The position numbers were made by a program, and so were the translations under genes. Positions 1 through 8,258 of a stretch of 64,000 nt of DNA are shown piece after piece. Location of the stretch: positions 868,001-932,000 of the forward strand of contig NZ_QVIO01000001.1 in assembly GCF_003416895.1 (NCBI RefSeq). Direction: 5' to 3'. Below the pieces are notes generated by a model. The model searched no databases and had not been told where the DNA came from. It saw only the letters and a list, made by a program, of their open reading frames with translations. The stretch comes from Duganella sp. BJB476. GTDB taxonomy: Bacteria > Pseudomonadota > Gammaproteobacteria > Burkholderiales > Burkholderiaceae_D. The first letter of the stretch is position 1, and every line of letters starts with the position of its first letter.

Positions 1-992
1 GCGTAGCCCAGCCGCAGTTCCGGCAGCATCACCTTGGAGAAGCTGCCGACGAAGGCCACCACGCCGTGACGGTCCATGCTTTGCAGCGAATCGGTGGGGC
101 GGCCGTCGTAGCGGAACTCGCTGTCGTAGTCGTCTTCGATGATGATCGCGCCGATCTCCAGCGCGCGCGCCAGCAGCGCCTCGCGGCGCGCCACGCTCAT
201 CTGCATCCCCAGCGGGAACTGGTGGGCTGGCGTGGTGTAGATCAGCCGCGTGCCTTGCGGGATCTGGTCGACCAGCATGCCTTCCCGGTCGACGCCGATG
301 CCGACCACCTTCGCGCCCTGGCTGGTGAACAGCATGCGCGCCGCCGGATAGCCCGGTTCCTCGACGGCGACCACGCAGCCCGGTTCCAGCAGCACGCGGC
401 CGAGCAGGTCCAGCGCTTGCTGTGCGCCGTTGGTGACGACCACGTTGTTGGCGGTGCAGACCACGCCGCGCGCAAAGGCCGCATGGTGGGCGATGGCGGC
501 GCGCAGTTCGGCGATGCCTTCCGGCTGACGGTACATGCCGCTGCCCTTGATGTCCTGGCGCAGGCCGTGCAGCATGCAGCGGCGCCACTCGTCGATCGGG
601 AACAGCGAGGGCGTGACGCAGCCGCCGACGAACTCATAGCGGGAGCGGCCTTCCGGGAAGGGGATGCGCAGCGGTGTGTGCATGGCGTCCCACTTGGCGA
701 CGATGGCGGCGCTGGCCAGGTTGTTGGCGAGCTGGCGGCGCGGCTTGGCCTCGGCCGGCGCGCTGACGAAGCTGCCCTTGCCGACCTGGCCCAGCACCAG
801 CCGCTCCTGCGTCAGGCGGGTGTAGACATCGGAGACGGTCTTGCGGGACAGGCCGAGCTGCTCGGCCAGCAGACGGGAAGGCGGCAGCTGCTGGCCGTCG
901 GCCAGCCGTCCGCTGCGGATCGCGTCGCTCAGCTGGCGGTACAGCTGCCCGCCCAGGTCCTTCTTGCCTTCGATGACGATGTGCAGTTCCAT
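1..992 (-). CDS. MocR/PdxR-family transcriptional regulator (GntR wHTH + aminotransferase-like domain), 3' part outside window
   Basis: Reading leftward from ATG at 992, about 330 residues are visible and the gene runs off the window. Residues 1-75 form a GntR-type winged helix (PPSRLLAEQLGLSRKTVSD). From about residue 115 there is a fold-type I aminotransferase domain with EEPGYPAAR, IIEDDYDSEFRY and the presumed PLP lysine in GSFSK near the visible end. In the MocR family this domain senses PLP or an amino-compound effector and does not act as an enzyme. It starts 2 bases after the stop of the upstream exporter gene, so the two are probably co-transcribed. The effector cannot be told from sequence. 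The family assignment is firm; the target genes are unknown. Confidence 0.9.
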   Translation of the reverse strand, partial: MELHIVIEGKKDLGGQLYRQLSDAIRSGRLADGQQLPPSRLLAEQLGLSRKTVSDVYTRLTQERLVLGQVGKGSFVSAPAEAKPRRQLANNLASAAIVAKWDAMHTPLRIPFPEGRSRYEFVGGCVTPSLFPIDEWRRCMLHGLRQDIKGSGMYRQPEGIAELRAAIAHHAAFARGVVCTANNVVVTNGAQQALDLLGRVLLEPGCVVAVEEPGYPAARMLFTSQGAKVVGIGVDREGMLVDQIPQGTRLIYTTPAHQFPLGMQMSVARREALLARALEIGAIIIEDDYDSEFRYDGRPTDSLQSMDRHGVVAFVGSFSKVMLPELRLGY

Positions 993-994
993 GG

Positions 995-2176
995 TTAGTG
1001 CGTGACGGGTTTTCCGGTTTGCGCCAACAGCCAGGCGATCACGCTGACGACCAGGCTGGCGAGCACGCCCCACGCCAGTTTCAGCGCGCTGTCGAACAGC
1101 AGCGGCGCCACCAGGCCGGACACCAGCGCAAACAGTAGCATCTGGATGAACGACTGCATCGACGACGCCAGCCCGCTGTTGTTCGGGAAGTACTCCAGCG
1201 CGATCAGCGACAGGGGCGTCATCGCCAGCGCCAGGCCGAAGGAGTAGATAAACAGCGGCGCCACGGCGTAAGGCACGGCCGCGACAAAGGCGCTGTTGTA
1301 GGCGACGTTGATGATGCCGGCGGCGATCATGATGGCGAAGCCTATCCACACCTGCGCGTTGCGCGAGAACTTGTTGGCGAACTTACCCGACAGCGCCGAG
1401 CCGACCACCATGCCGCTGATCAGCGGCACGAACATCCAGGCGAACGCCGTCTCCGGCAGGTGCAGGATGTTCATCACGAAGTAGGCGGCCGAGCCGATAT
1501 ACAGCGCCACGCCCGCAAAGCTCATGCCGACCGCGATCGACAGCAGCAGGAACTGGTGGTGGCACAGCACCTTCCAGTAATTGCCGGCGATGACGCCAAG
1601 ATGGAAGGGGTGGCGGTCCTTGAGGGGCAGGCTTTCCGGCAGCGCGCTTTGCACGGCGATGAACATCAGGACGCCGAAGGCGCTGAGGAACCAGAAGATA
1701 GAGCGCCAGCCGAAACTCACCTGCAACCAGCCGCCCAGCACCGGCGCGATGGCGGGCGCCAGGCCGAATACCATCATGATATGAGCCAGGATCTTCTGCG
1801 CGGCGGCGCCGGAGAAGCGGTCCTGCACGATGGCGCGGCCGACCACCGAGCCGGCGCCGGCTGCCAGGCCCTGCACGATGCGGCAGGCCAGCAGCACGCC
1901 GATGGACGGCGCCATCGCGCCGATGATGGAGGCGGCGATGTAGGCCACCAGCGATACCAGGATCACCGGGCGGCGGCCGAAGGAATCGGACAGCGTGCCG
2001 TAGAACAGCATCATGAAGGCAAAGCAGAACAGGAACATGCTCAACGTCTGCTGGATCAGCATCGGACTGGCGTCGAAGGTCTGGGCGATCGCCGGGAACG
2101 ACGGCAGGTAGGTGTCGATGGCCAGCGGCCCGACCATGGAAAGGCCGGCCAGCAGCAGTGTCAGCAAAATATTCAT
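995..2176 (-). CDS. Bcr/CflA-type multidrug efflux MFS transporter
   Basis: This 393-residue hydrophobic protein has the 12-helix major facilitator pattern. The N-terminal motif GPLAIDTYLPSFP is typical of drug:H+ antiporters of the Bcr/CflA group, and the loop 2-3 motif appears as GTLSDSFGRRPV. Family members export drugs (bicyclomycin, chloramphenicol) or metabolites by proton antiport across the inner membrane. The ATG at 2176 gives the normal family length. The gene is immediately followed by the MocR-type regulator (2-base gap), which suggests effector-controlled export. The actual substrate cannot be inferred. Confidence 0.9.
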   Translation of the reverse strand: MNILLTLLLAGLSMVGPLAIDTYLPSFPAIAQTFDASPMLIQQTLSMFLFCFAFMMLFYGTLSDSFGRRPVILVSLVAYIAASIIGAMAPSIGVLLACRIVQGLAAGAGSVVGRAIVQDRFSGAAAQKILAHIMMVFGLAPAIAPVLGGWLQVSFGWRSIFWFLSAFGVLMFIAVQSALPESLPLKDRHPFHLGVIAGNYWKVLCHHQFLLLSIAVGMSFAGVALYIGSAAYFVMNILHLPETAFAWMFVPLISGMVVGSALSGKFANKFSRNAQVWIGFAIMIAAGIINVAYNSAFVAAVPYAVAPLFIYSFGLALAMTPLSLIALEYFPNNSGLASSMQSFIQMLLFALVSGLVAPLLFDSALKLAWGVLASLVVSVIAWLLAQTGKPVTH

Positions 2177-2310
2177 TTAAGGCGTATTGTTCAGTGGACC
2201 GAGCATTTTACGCGATATGCAGTCATCGCATATCCAAGGCGAAAATCATTCCTTCGCTTTAGGTATGCGGCTGATTATGCTGCCAGCATGGGTAATGTTG
2301 CCCGCGTTTT

Positions 2311-2316
2311 TATAAT
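2311..2316 (+). promoter_or_regulatory. candidate -10 element (TATAAT) of the serine acetyltransferase gene
   Basis: A perfect TATAAT lies 10 bases before the ATG at 2327. Transcription would start around 2322-2324, leaving almost no 5' leader. No convincing -35 box at the usual distance was seen. If real, the mRNA is leaderless or nearly so; otherwise an upstream promoter and the alternative ATG at 2288 are used. Confidence 0.4.
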
Positions 2317-2326
2317 TCGAGACATT

Positions 2327-3250
2327 ATGACTATCGATACCTATGATGGAACCGGCGTCAAGCCGTCGCACTGGAACCTGGATCACGTGATCGAGCAGCT
2401 GCGTGTGTCGCGCGAGGCCACGCACAACATCCGCCATCACGGCAAGGTGCGGGAGTTGCCGTCGCGCGAGGCGCTGACGATCATCGTCAACGGCCTGTCC
2501 GCGGTGCTGTTCCCCACGCATTACGGGCGGCCCAACCTGACCGACGAGAGCATCGACTACTTCGTCGGCGACACGCTCAACACCACCCTGAACCGCCTGA
2601 CGGAACAGGTCCGGCGCGGCCTGCAGTTCTCGCTGGAGGACGCCACGCCCGATGAAGAGGCGCTGACCCGCCAGGCCCACGCCATCACGCGCGAATTCGC
2701 GGCCGGCCTGCCGGGCATACGCGGACTGCTGGTGTCCGACGTGCAGGCGGCGTTTTCCGGCGATCCGGCGGCGACGTCGGTGGCCGAGATCATGCTGTGC
2801 TATCCGGGCACGATCGCCATCCTGTACTACCGGCTGGCGCATAGCCTGCATCGACTGGGTTCGCCGTTCCTGGCGCGGCTAATTTCGGACATCGGCCATT
2901 CGCTGACCGGGATCGACATCCATCCCGGTGCGCAGATCGGCGGCAGCTTCTTCATCGACCACGGCACCGGCGTGGTGATCGGCGAGACGGCGATCCTCGG
3001 CCAGCGCGTGCGCCTGTACCAGCATGTGACCCTGGGCGCCAAGCGCTTCCCTGCGGACGAGAAGGGCACCCTGATCAAGGGCGTGCCGCGCCATCCGGTG
3101 GTCGAGGACGACGTGGTGATCTACGCCGGCGCCACTATCCTGGGCCGCATCACCATCGGCGCGGGTTCCACCATCGGCGGTAATGTATGGCTCACCCAAA
3201 GCGTTCCGGCGGGGAGCAATGTGTCGCAAGCGCAGATGCGCAACGATTAG
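2327..3250 (+). CDS. epsC: serine O-acetyltransferase, EpsC/CysE type
   Basis: The protein has 307 residues. The N-terminal half is an alpha-helical SAT domain and the C-terminal half is a left-handed hexapeptide beta-helix (GIDIHPGAQIGGSFFIDHGTG, then VIGETAILG, VVIYAGATILGRITIGAGSTIGGNVWL). The motif DIHPGAQIG and the catalytic-type His in FIDHGTG fit serine acetyltransferases. The reaction is L-serine plus acetyl-CoA to O-acetylserine, the first committed step of cysteine synthesis. The length matches the longer EpsC-type enzymes rather than short CysE. ATG 2327 is chosen because family homology begins soon after it; an in-frame ATG at 2288 would add 13 residues. No O-acetylserine sulfhydrylase gene is adjacent. 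Confidence 0.9.
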   Translation: MTIDTYDGTGVKPSHWNLDHVIEQLRVSREATHNIRHHGKVRELPSREALTIIVNGLSAVLFPTHYGRPNLTDESIDYFVGDTLNTTLNRLTEQVRRGLQFSLEDATPDEEALTRQAHAITREFAAGLPGIRGLLVSDVQAAFSGDPAATSVAEIMLCYPGTIAILYYRLAHSLHRLGSPFLARLISDIGHSLTGIDIHPGAQIGGSFFIDHGTGVVIGETAILGQRVRLYQHVTLGAKRFPADEKGTLIKGVPRHPVVEDDVVIYAGATILGRITIGAGSTIGGNVWLTQSVPAGSNVSQAQMRND

Positions 3251-3286
3251 GGTATGCTTTTGGCTTGAATTTGCATGGAGTTTTGA

Positions 3287-4129
3287 ATGACTGATCAATT
3301 GAAGTATGTACCGCCGAAAGTCTGGGTAGCTGAAGCGCCTTCGGGCGGCACCTTTGCGAGCATCAACCGCCCGGTCGCGGGGGCCACCCATGAGAAGGAA
3401 CTGCCGGTCGGGCAGCATCCCTTGCAGCTCTATTCATTGGGCACGCCGAACGGCGTAAAGGTGACCATCCTGCTGGAGGAGTTGCTGGCTCTTGGGCATT
3501 CCGGCGCTGAATATGACGCCTGGCTCATACGCATCAACGAAGGTGAGCAGTTCTCCAGCGGCTTCGTCGACATCAATCCCAACTCGAAGATACCCGCGCT
3601 GGTGGACCGAAGCGGCGCCCAGCCCTTGCGCGTGTTCGAATCCGGCTCGATCCTGGTGTACCTGGCTGAGAAGTTCGGCGCCTTCTTGCCGAAGGAATTG
3701 GCGGCACGCACCGAGACGCTGAACTGGCTATTCTGGCAGATGGGTTCCGCGCCATTCCTGGGCGGAGGCTTCGGCCATTTCTACGCCTACGCGCCGGAAA
3801 AGCTGGAGTACCCGATCAACCGCTATGCGATGGAGGTCAAGCGCCAGCTCGACGTGCTCGATCGCCAACTGGCCGATCACCGCTACGTCGCGGGCGATGA
3901 CTACACCATCGCCGACATGGCGATCTGGCCGTGGTACGGCGTTCTGGTACTCGGTAAAATTTACGGCGCCGGCGAATTCCTGTCGGTGCACGAGTACAAA
4001 AACGTCAAGCGCTGGGCCGACGACATCGCCGCGCGTCCGGCAGTGATCCGTGGCCGCAAGGTCAACCGGACCTTCGGCGAACCGGAAGAGCAGGTGCCTG
4101 AGCGGCACACTGCTTCCGATCTGGACTAA
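3287..4129 (+). CDS. yghU: glutathione S-transferase family disulfide-bond oxidoreductase YghU
   Basis: The 280-residue protein is close to E. coli YghU from memory of the family: near the start PPKVW and INRPVAGATHEK, then LYSLGTPNGVKVTILLEELL in the thioredoxin-like domain, ESGSILVYLAEKFG, and an all-alpha C-terminal domain with GGGFGHFY and YTIADMAIWPW. YghU-type (Nu-class) GSTs bind two glutathiones and reduce organic hydroperoxides and disulfides without a cysteine at the active site. It is monocistronic and converges on metQ with only 3 bases between stop codons, so no separate terminator is possible there. Confidence 0.93.
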   Translation: MTDQLKYVPPKVWVAEAPSGGTFASINRPVAGATHEKELPVGQHPLQLYSLGTPNGVKVTILLEELLALGHSGAEYDAWLIRINEGEQFSSGFVDINPNSKIPALVDRSGAQPLRVFESGSILVYLAEKFGAFLPKELAARTETLNWLFWQMGSAPFLGGGFGHFYAYAPEKLEYPINRYAMEVKRQLDVLDRQLADHRYVAGDDYTIADMAIWPWYGVLVLGKIYGAGEFLSVHEYKNVKRWADDIAARPAVIRGRKVNRTFGEPEEQVPERHTASDLD

Positions 4130-4132
4130 GTA

Positions 4133-4978
4133 TCACTTGCCCGGCTTGCCCGCGCCGCTAGCTTCCAGCGCCAGCTGGTCTTCGGTCTTCGAGTAGTCGG
4201 GGAAGTACTTGTTGGTCACGGCCAGGAACTCGCGCGAACGGTAGGCCGCCGCGAGATCCTTGGCGAACTGCTTGTCCTTGTCGGCCGCGCGGATTGCCAC
4301 CAGGTTGATATAGTTGGACGAGATCTTCTCGGTCAGCAGTGCCTCTTTCAGCTTCATGCCCGACGCCAGCGCGTAGTTCCCGTTGACGAAGGAGTAGTCG
4401 GTGTCCTGCAAGGAGCGCGGCAGCTGCGCCGCGTCCAGCGAGATCAGCTTGAGTTTCTTGACGTTGACGGCGATATCCTTCTCCGACGCCTTCACCGGGT
4501 CGAACTTGTCGCGCAGCTTGATCCAGCCCAGTTGATCCAGCAGCACCAGCGCGCGCGCCTGGTTGGTTGGATCGTTAGGCATGGCGACGGTGCCGCCTTC
4601 CTTCACTTCGGCCAGCGTCTTGTGCTTCTTGCTGTAGATGGCGATCGGCGCAGTCGGGATCTTCACCAGGTCGGCCAGCGGCAGTTTGTTCTTGGCAGCG
4701 AATTCATTCAGGTAGACGATGTGCTGGAACACGTTGGCGTCCAGCGAGCCTTCAGCCAGCGCGAAGTTGGGCTGGATGTAGTCGTTGAATTCCACCAGCT
4801 TGATCTTGTAACCCTGCTTTTCCAGGATAGGCTTGATGCCCAGCTTGATCTGGTCCGCATACGGGCCGGCGCTGGTGCCGATCACGATTTCTTTCGGGTC
4901 CTTGGCGTAGCTTGGCGCGGCGATGCCGAGGGCGATGGTCAGTGCTGCGAGCAGCAGGTTGCGGCGAGGTGCGTTCAT
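4133..4978 (-). CDS. metQ: MetQ/NlpA-family D/L-methionine-binding protein
   Basis: The 281-residue protein has a cleavable N-terminal signal (hydrophobic stretch to about residue 25, ending APSYAKD) and the NlpA-family features VIGTSAGPYADQ, EFNDYIQPNFAL, DANVFQH and MPNDPTNQARAL. It is the periplasmic substrate-binding part of the methionine importer. MetQ proteins are usually lipoproteins, but here the signal region has no lipobox cysteine, so the protein is predicted to be soluble. It is the last gene of metN-metI-metQ, 14 bases after metI. Another NlpA-type substrate is possible, but the gene order makes methionine most likely. Confidence 0.92.
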   Translation of the reverse strand: MNAPRRNLLLAALTIALGIAAPSYAKDPKEIVIGTSAGPYADQIKLGIKPILEKQGYKIKLVEFNDYIQPNFALAEGSLDANVFQHIVYLNEFAAKNKLPLADLVKIPTAPIAIYSKKHKTLAEVKEGGTVAMPNDPTNQARALVLLDQLGWIKLRDKFDPVKASEKDIAVNVKKLKLISLDAAQLPRSLQDTDYSFVNGNYALASGMKLKEALLTEKISSNYINLVAIRAADKDKQFAKDLAAAYRSREFLAVTNKYFPDYSKTEDQLALEASGAGKPGK

Positions 4979-4992
4979 GTTGGTTTCCTTAA

Positions 4993-5673
4993 TTAGCGTT
5001 TGTCGAGGCGTTTGGCGATGCGGTTGCCGGTGAACTGGATCAGCTGCACCATGGCGATCAGGATGGCGACGGTGGCGACCATGATGTCGGTCTCGAAGCG
5101 GTAGTAGCCGTAGCGGATGGCGAGGTCGCCAATGCCGCCGCCGCCCACCACGCCGGCCACGGCGGAATAAGACAGGAAGCTGATCGACAGCACGGTCAGC
5201 GCCAGCACCAGGCCGGAACGGGCCTCCACCAGCAGCACCTTCAATACGATCTGCATTTCCGAGGCGCCCATCGCGTGGGCCGCTTCGATCACGCCGCGCG
5301 GCACTTCACGCAGGTTCTGTTCGACCATGCGGGCGAAGTAGGGCACGGCGGCGAAGGACAGCGGCACAGCGGCGGCCAGCGGCCCGATCGAGGTGCCGGC
5401 GATGATGCGCGTGAACGGCACCAGCGCCACCAGCAAAATGATGAAGGGGAAGGATCGCACCGTGTTCACCAGCCAGCCCAGTACCAGTGAGGCCGGGCGG
5501 TTTTGCAGCGACTGTCCGTCGGCCACCAGGAACAGCAGGATGCCGAGCGGGCCGCCGATCAGCACTGCGGCGGTCAGGCCGATGCCGAGCATGGTCAGCG
5601 TCTGCCCGAGGGCGGTCCACATCTCCGGCAGCATGGCGATGATGGCGTCGAGCGAGGCGAGATATTCAGACAT
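4993..5673 (-). CDS. metI: methionine ABC transporter permease MetI
   Basis: The 226-residue integral membrane protein has five to six hydrophobic segments and the MetI/D-methionine permease signature (LVNTVRSFPFIILL, GTSIGPLAAAVPL, EVPRGVIEAAHAMGAS as the EAA loop contacting the ATPase). The start is ATG 5673 (MSEYLASLD). The frame remains open further upstream, but that part is a shadow of metN. It overlaps the metN stop by 8 bases, which indicates translational coupling. Confidence 0.93.
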   Translation of the reverse strand: MSEYLASLDAIIAMLPEMWTALGQTLTMLGIGLTAAVLIGGPLGILLFLVADGQSLQNRPASLVLGWLVNTVRSFPFIILLVALVPFTRIIAGTSIGPLAAAVPLSFAAVPYFARMVEQNLREVPRGVIEAAHAMGASEMQIVLKVLLVEARSGLVLALTVLSISFLSYSAVAGVVGGGGIGDLAIRYGYYRFETDIMVATVAILIAMVQLIQFTGNRIAKRLDKR

Positions 5674-6481
5674 AGGCTGCCTCCGTGTTGGCGTTGTTGA
5701 TGTTGGCGAGCGCGTTGGCGGCGCCGTGCTGCGCCAGCTCTCTGCCCAGCGCGGTCTTGCGCGGCTCGGCCACGCTGGCGGCGTCGTCCAGCGCGAATTG
5801 TTCGGCGATCGCGCCGTCTTCGATGACGGCCACGCGGTTGCAGATCTCGCCCAGCACCGACAGCTCATGGCTGACGATCACGATGGTCACGTTCAGGCGG
5901 CGGTTGATGTCGAGCAGCGTGGCGAGCAGCGCGCGCGTGGTCTCGGCATCGAGCGCGGAAGTAGGTTCGTCGCACAGCAGCACGGCCGGGCCGCTGGCCA
6001 GTGCGCGGGCGATGGCGACGCGCTGCTTCTGGCCGCCCGACAGCTGCGCCGGATAGCTGGCCGTCTTGCCGCTCAACTCCACCAGCTCCAGGCAATCGTT
6101 GACGCGGGCGGTGATCTGCGCCGGCGTCATGCCGCCGTGGATGCGCAGCGGGAAGGCGACGTTGTCGAACACCGTGGCGTTTTGCAGCAGGTTGAATTGT
6201 TGGAAAATCATGCCGATATTGCGGCGGGCGTCGCGCAGGTCGCGCTTGGACAGCGCGGTCAATTCGCGGCCGTCGACGAATACGCGGCCGCTGTCGGGCT
6301 GCTCCAGCAGGTTAAACAGGCGCAGCAAGGTCGATTTGCCGGCGCCGCTTTTGCCGATCAGGCCGAAGATGTCGCCTTTGTTCACTTCCAGGGTAACGTC
6401 GCGTACTGCGTGGAACGCGCCGCCGTCCGGCAGCGCAAAGGTTTTACTCGCATGATCGATGCGAATCAGTGGTGTAGTCAT
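5666..6481 (-). CDS. metN: methionine ABC transporter ATP-binding protein MetN, short form lacking the C-terminal NIL domain
   Basis: The 271-residue protein carries Walker A GKSGAGKST, Q-loop MIFQQFNLL, signature LSGGQKQR, Walker B VLLCDEPTS and the H-loop SHELSV. It powers methionine import with MetI and MetQ. Canonical MetN is about 340 residues, with a C-terminal NIL/ACT-like domain that binds methionine and shuts the transporter down. Here only a short unstructured-looking Ala/Asn-rich tail (NALANINNANTEAAY) follows the nucleotide-binding domain. It is the first gene of the operon. Confidence 0.92.
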   Translation of the reverse strand: MTTPLIRIDHASKTFALPDGGAFHAVRDVTLEVNKGDIFGLIGKSGAGKSTLLRLFNLLEQPDSGRVFVDGRELTALSKRDLRDARRNIGMIFQQFNLLQNATVFDNVAFPLRIHGGMTPAQITARVNDCLELVELSGKTASYPAQLSGGQKQRVAIARALASGPAVLLCDEPTSALDAETTRALLATLLDINRRLNVTIVIVSHELSVLGEICNRVAVIEDGAIAEQFALDDAASVAEPRKTALGRELAQHGAANALANINNANTEAAYV

Positions 6482-6524
6482 CAGAAATAGGGGTTGGTGC
6501 CGGCTGTAAGGTTCCGGTACGCGA

Positions 6525-6552
6525 AGTATCGCATCCGCTGCTCATGCGGCAA
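6525..6552 (-). promoter_or_regulatory. candidate sigma-70 promoter of metNIQ
   Basis: On the minus strand, TTGCCG (6552-6547) and GATACT (6530-6525) are separated by 16 bases, each matching 4 of 6 consensus positions. The predicted start near 6518 gives a leader of about 36 bases to the metN ATG. This is pattern matching only. Confidence 0.35.
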
Positions 6553-6605
6553 ACGAAGTTTTTCCCCTTTCTATATTCCAAAAAATTATAAAGAGGAAAA
6601 TGCAT

Positions 6606-6633
6606 ATCAAAACGTAAAACTATTCGTTTTGAT
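6606..6633. promoter_or_regulatory. inverted repeat (possible operator) between divergent metN and ssuE
   Basis: ATCAAAACG (6606-6614) and its exact complement CGTTTTGAT (6625-6633) are separated by 10 bases, in an AT-rich stretch between the divergent metNIQ and ssuEADCB operons. The size and position, about 52 bases before ssuE, suit a LysR-type regulator such as CysB/SsuR, which control sulfonate genes in relatives. The regulator is an inference. Confidence 0.5.
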
Positions 6634-6684
6634 TTGATTGCTGCGGAATTAATCTGGTTGTCATGAACAACACGGGGAGCAGCA

Positions 6685-7272
6685 ATGAGCGTACTTTTGA
6701 TCGGCGGCAGTCCCGCACTCCCTTCAAGCACCGGCCGTTTGCTGGAGCACCTGGGCCAGAAGCTGGCCATCTACGGCCTTCGGCACGGCACTCTGCAAGT
6801 GCGCGACCTGCCGGCGCGGGCGCTGCTGCATGCCGATACCTCGGACCTGGCGATCAAGCGCGCGCTGGCCGCGGTGGCCAACGCCGACGCCATCGTCATC
6901 GCCACGCCGGTGTACAAGGCCTCGTTCACCGGCATTCTCAAAGCTTTTCTCGACCTGCTGCCACAGGATGGCCTGGCGGGCAAACTGGTGCTGCCATTGG
7001 CCACCGGCGGCAGCCAGTCGCACATGCTGGCGCTGGACTATGCGCTGCGGCCGGTGCTGCATGCGCTTGAAGCGCGCCATGTGCTGGCCAGTATCTACGC
7101 CACTTCGCAGCAGCTGGCCTGGAGCGACGACGGCGGCTTGACGCTGGACCCGGCCGTGGCCTGGCGCGTGGACGCCGGCGTGGAGGATCTGGCGACCGGC
7201 CTGCAAGCACTGGCCGGCCGCACCGAAGAAGTGTACGTGGCGCCGCTGCAGCCGGTACGCCTGGCACGTTGA
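6685..7272 (+). CDS. ssuE: NADPH-dependent FMN reductase SsuE
   Basis: The 195-residue flavodoxin-like protein starts MSVLLIGGSPALPSSTGRLL (phosphate-binding loop) and carries ATPVYKASFTGILKAFLDLLP and LPLATGGSQSHMLAL, characteristic of SsuE. It supplies reduced FMN to the SsuD monooxygenase for desulfonation of alkanesulfonates. ATG 6685 is preceded by a GGGGAGCAGC Shine-Dalgarno-like stretch. It is the first gene of ssuEADCB, in the same order as in E. coli. Confidence 0.95.
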   Translation: MSVLLIGGSPALPSSTGRLLEHLGQKLAIYGLRHGTLQVRDLPARALLHADTSDLAIKRALAAVANADAIVIATPVYKASFTGILKAFLDLLPQDGLAGKLVLPLATGGSQSHMLALDYALRPVLHALEARHVLASIYATSQQLAWSDDGGLTLDPAVAWRVDAGVEDLATGLQALAGRTEEVYVAPLQPVRLAR

Positions 7273-7291
7273 TCACTAAAAAAGGAAAACC

Positions 7292-8248
7292 ATGAGCATC
7301 GAACAAAAACGCGCGGCACGCCGTCACACACTGGGCCTGCTGTTTGCGGCGGGCGTCTTCGCAGCCGGTGCACCATCGGCCGCCAACGCACAGGCCAAGC
7401 AGGAAGTCCGCATCGGCTACCAGAAATATGGCACGCTGACTTTGCTGAAAGGACGCGGCACGCTGGAGCAGCGCCTCGCCGCCAAAAACGTCACCGTCAA
7501 ATGGACCGAGTTCCCGGCTGGCCCGGTGCTGCTGGAGGGGCTGAATGTCGGCAGCATCGATTTCGGCACCGTCGGCGAAGCGCCGCCCATCTTTGCGCAG
7601 GCTGCGGGCGCCAACCTGGTTTATATCGGCAATGAACCGCCGTCGCCCTCCAGCGAGGCGATCGTGGTGCCCAAGGATTCGAAGATCCGCAGCCTGGCGG
7701 ACCTGAAGGGCAAGAAGGTGGTGCTGAATAAAGGCTCCAATGTGCACTACCTGCTGGTCAAGGCGCTGGAGAAGGCCGGCCTGGCATACAAGGACATCGA
7801 AGCGATCTACCTGCCGCCGGCCGATGCGCGCGCGGCGTTCGAACGTGGCAGCGTGGACGCTTGGGTGATCTGGGATCCGTTCCTGGCCGCCGCCGAGAAG
7901 CAGCTGGGCGCGCGCGTGCTGGCCGACGGCAAAGGCCTGGTCGCCAATCACCAGTTCTACCTGGCCTCGCGCAGCTATGCGGAGAAGAACCCGGAGATCG
8001 TCCGCATCGTGCTCGATGAAATCGCCAAAGTGGACGCGTGGGGTGAGAAGAACCAGAAGGAAGTCGCCGTTATCCTGGCCGCGCAGACCGGTTTGGCCGT
8101 GGACGTGGTGGCGCTGGCCGCCACGCGCTATGCCTACGGCGTCAAGCCGATCAACGCCGCCGTGATCGAACAGCAGCAAAAAGTGGCGGACGCCTTCTCC
8201 AACCTGAAGCTGATCCCGAAAGCCATCGTGGTCAAGGAAGCACTCTAA
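7292..8248 (+). CDS. ssuA: aliphatic sulfonate ABC transporter substrate-binding protein SsuA
   Basis: The 318-residue protein has an N-terminal signal peptide (about residues 1-35, ending SAANAQA) followed by the SsuA/NMT1-type fold: [39 protein letters not shown], and [14 protein letters not shown]. It is the periplasmic binding protein for alkanesulfonates. A good ribosome binding site (AAAAGGAAAA) precedes ATG 7292. The gene lies 19 bases after ssuE. Confidence 0.95.
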   Translation: MSIEQKRAARRHTLGLLFAAGVFAAGAPSAANAQAKQEVRIGYQKYGTLTLLKGRGTLEQRLAAKNVTVKWTEFPAGPVLLEGLNVGSIDFGTVGEAPPIFAQAAGANLVYIGNEPPSPSSEAIVVPKDSKIRSLADLKGKKVVLNKGSNVHYLLVKALEKAGLAYKDIEAIYLPPADARAAFERGSVDAWVIWDPFLAAAEKQLGARVLADGKGLVANHQFYLASRSYAEKNPEIVRIVLDEIAKVDAWGEKNQKEVAVILAAQTGLAVDVVALAATRYAYGVKPINAAVIEQQQKVADAFSNLKLIPKAIVVKEAL

Positions 8249-8258
8249 GGAAGCCATC

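Noticed and set aside
1460..2326. Upstream in-frame extension of the serine acetyltransferase ORF
   Set aside because: It is antisense to the MFS gene and lacks coding character; homology begins near ATG 2327.
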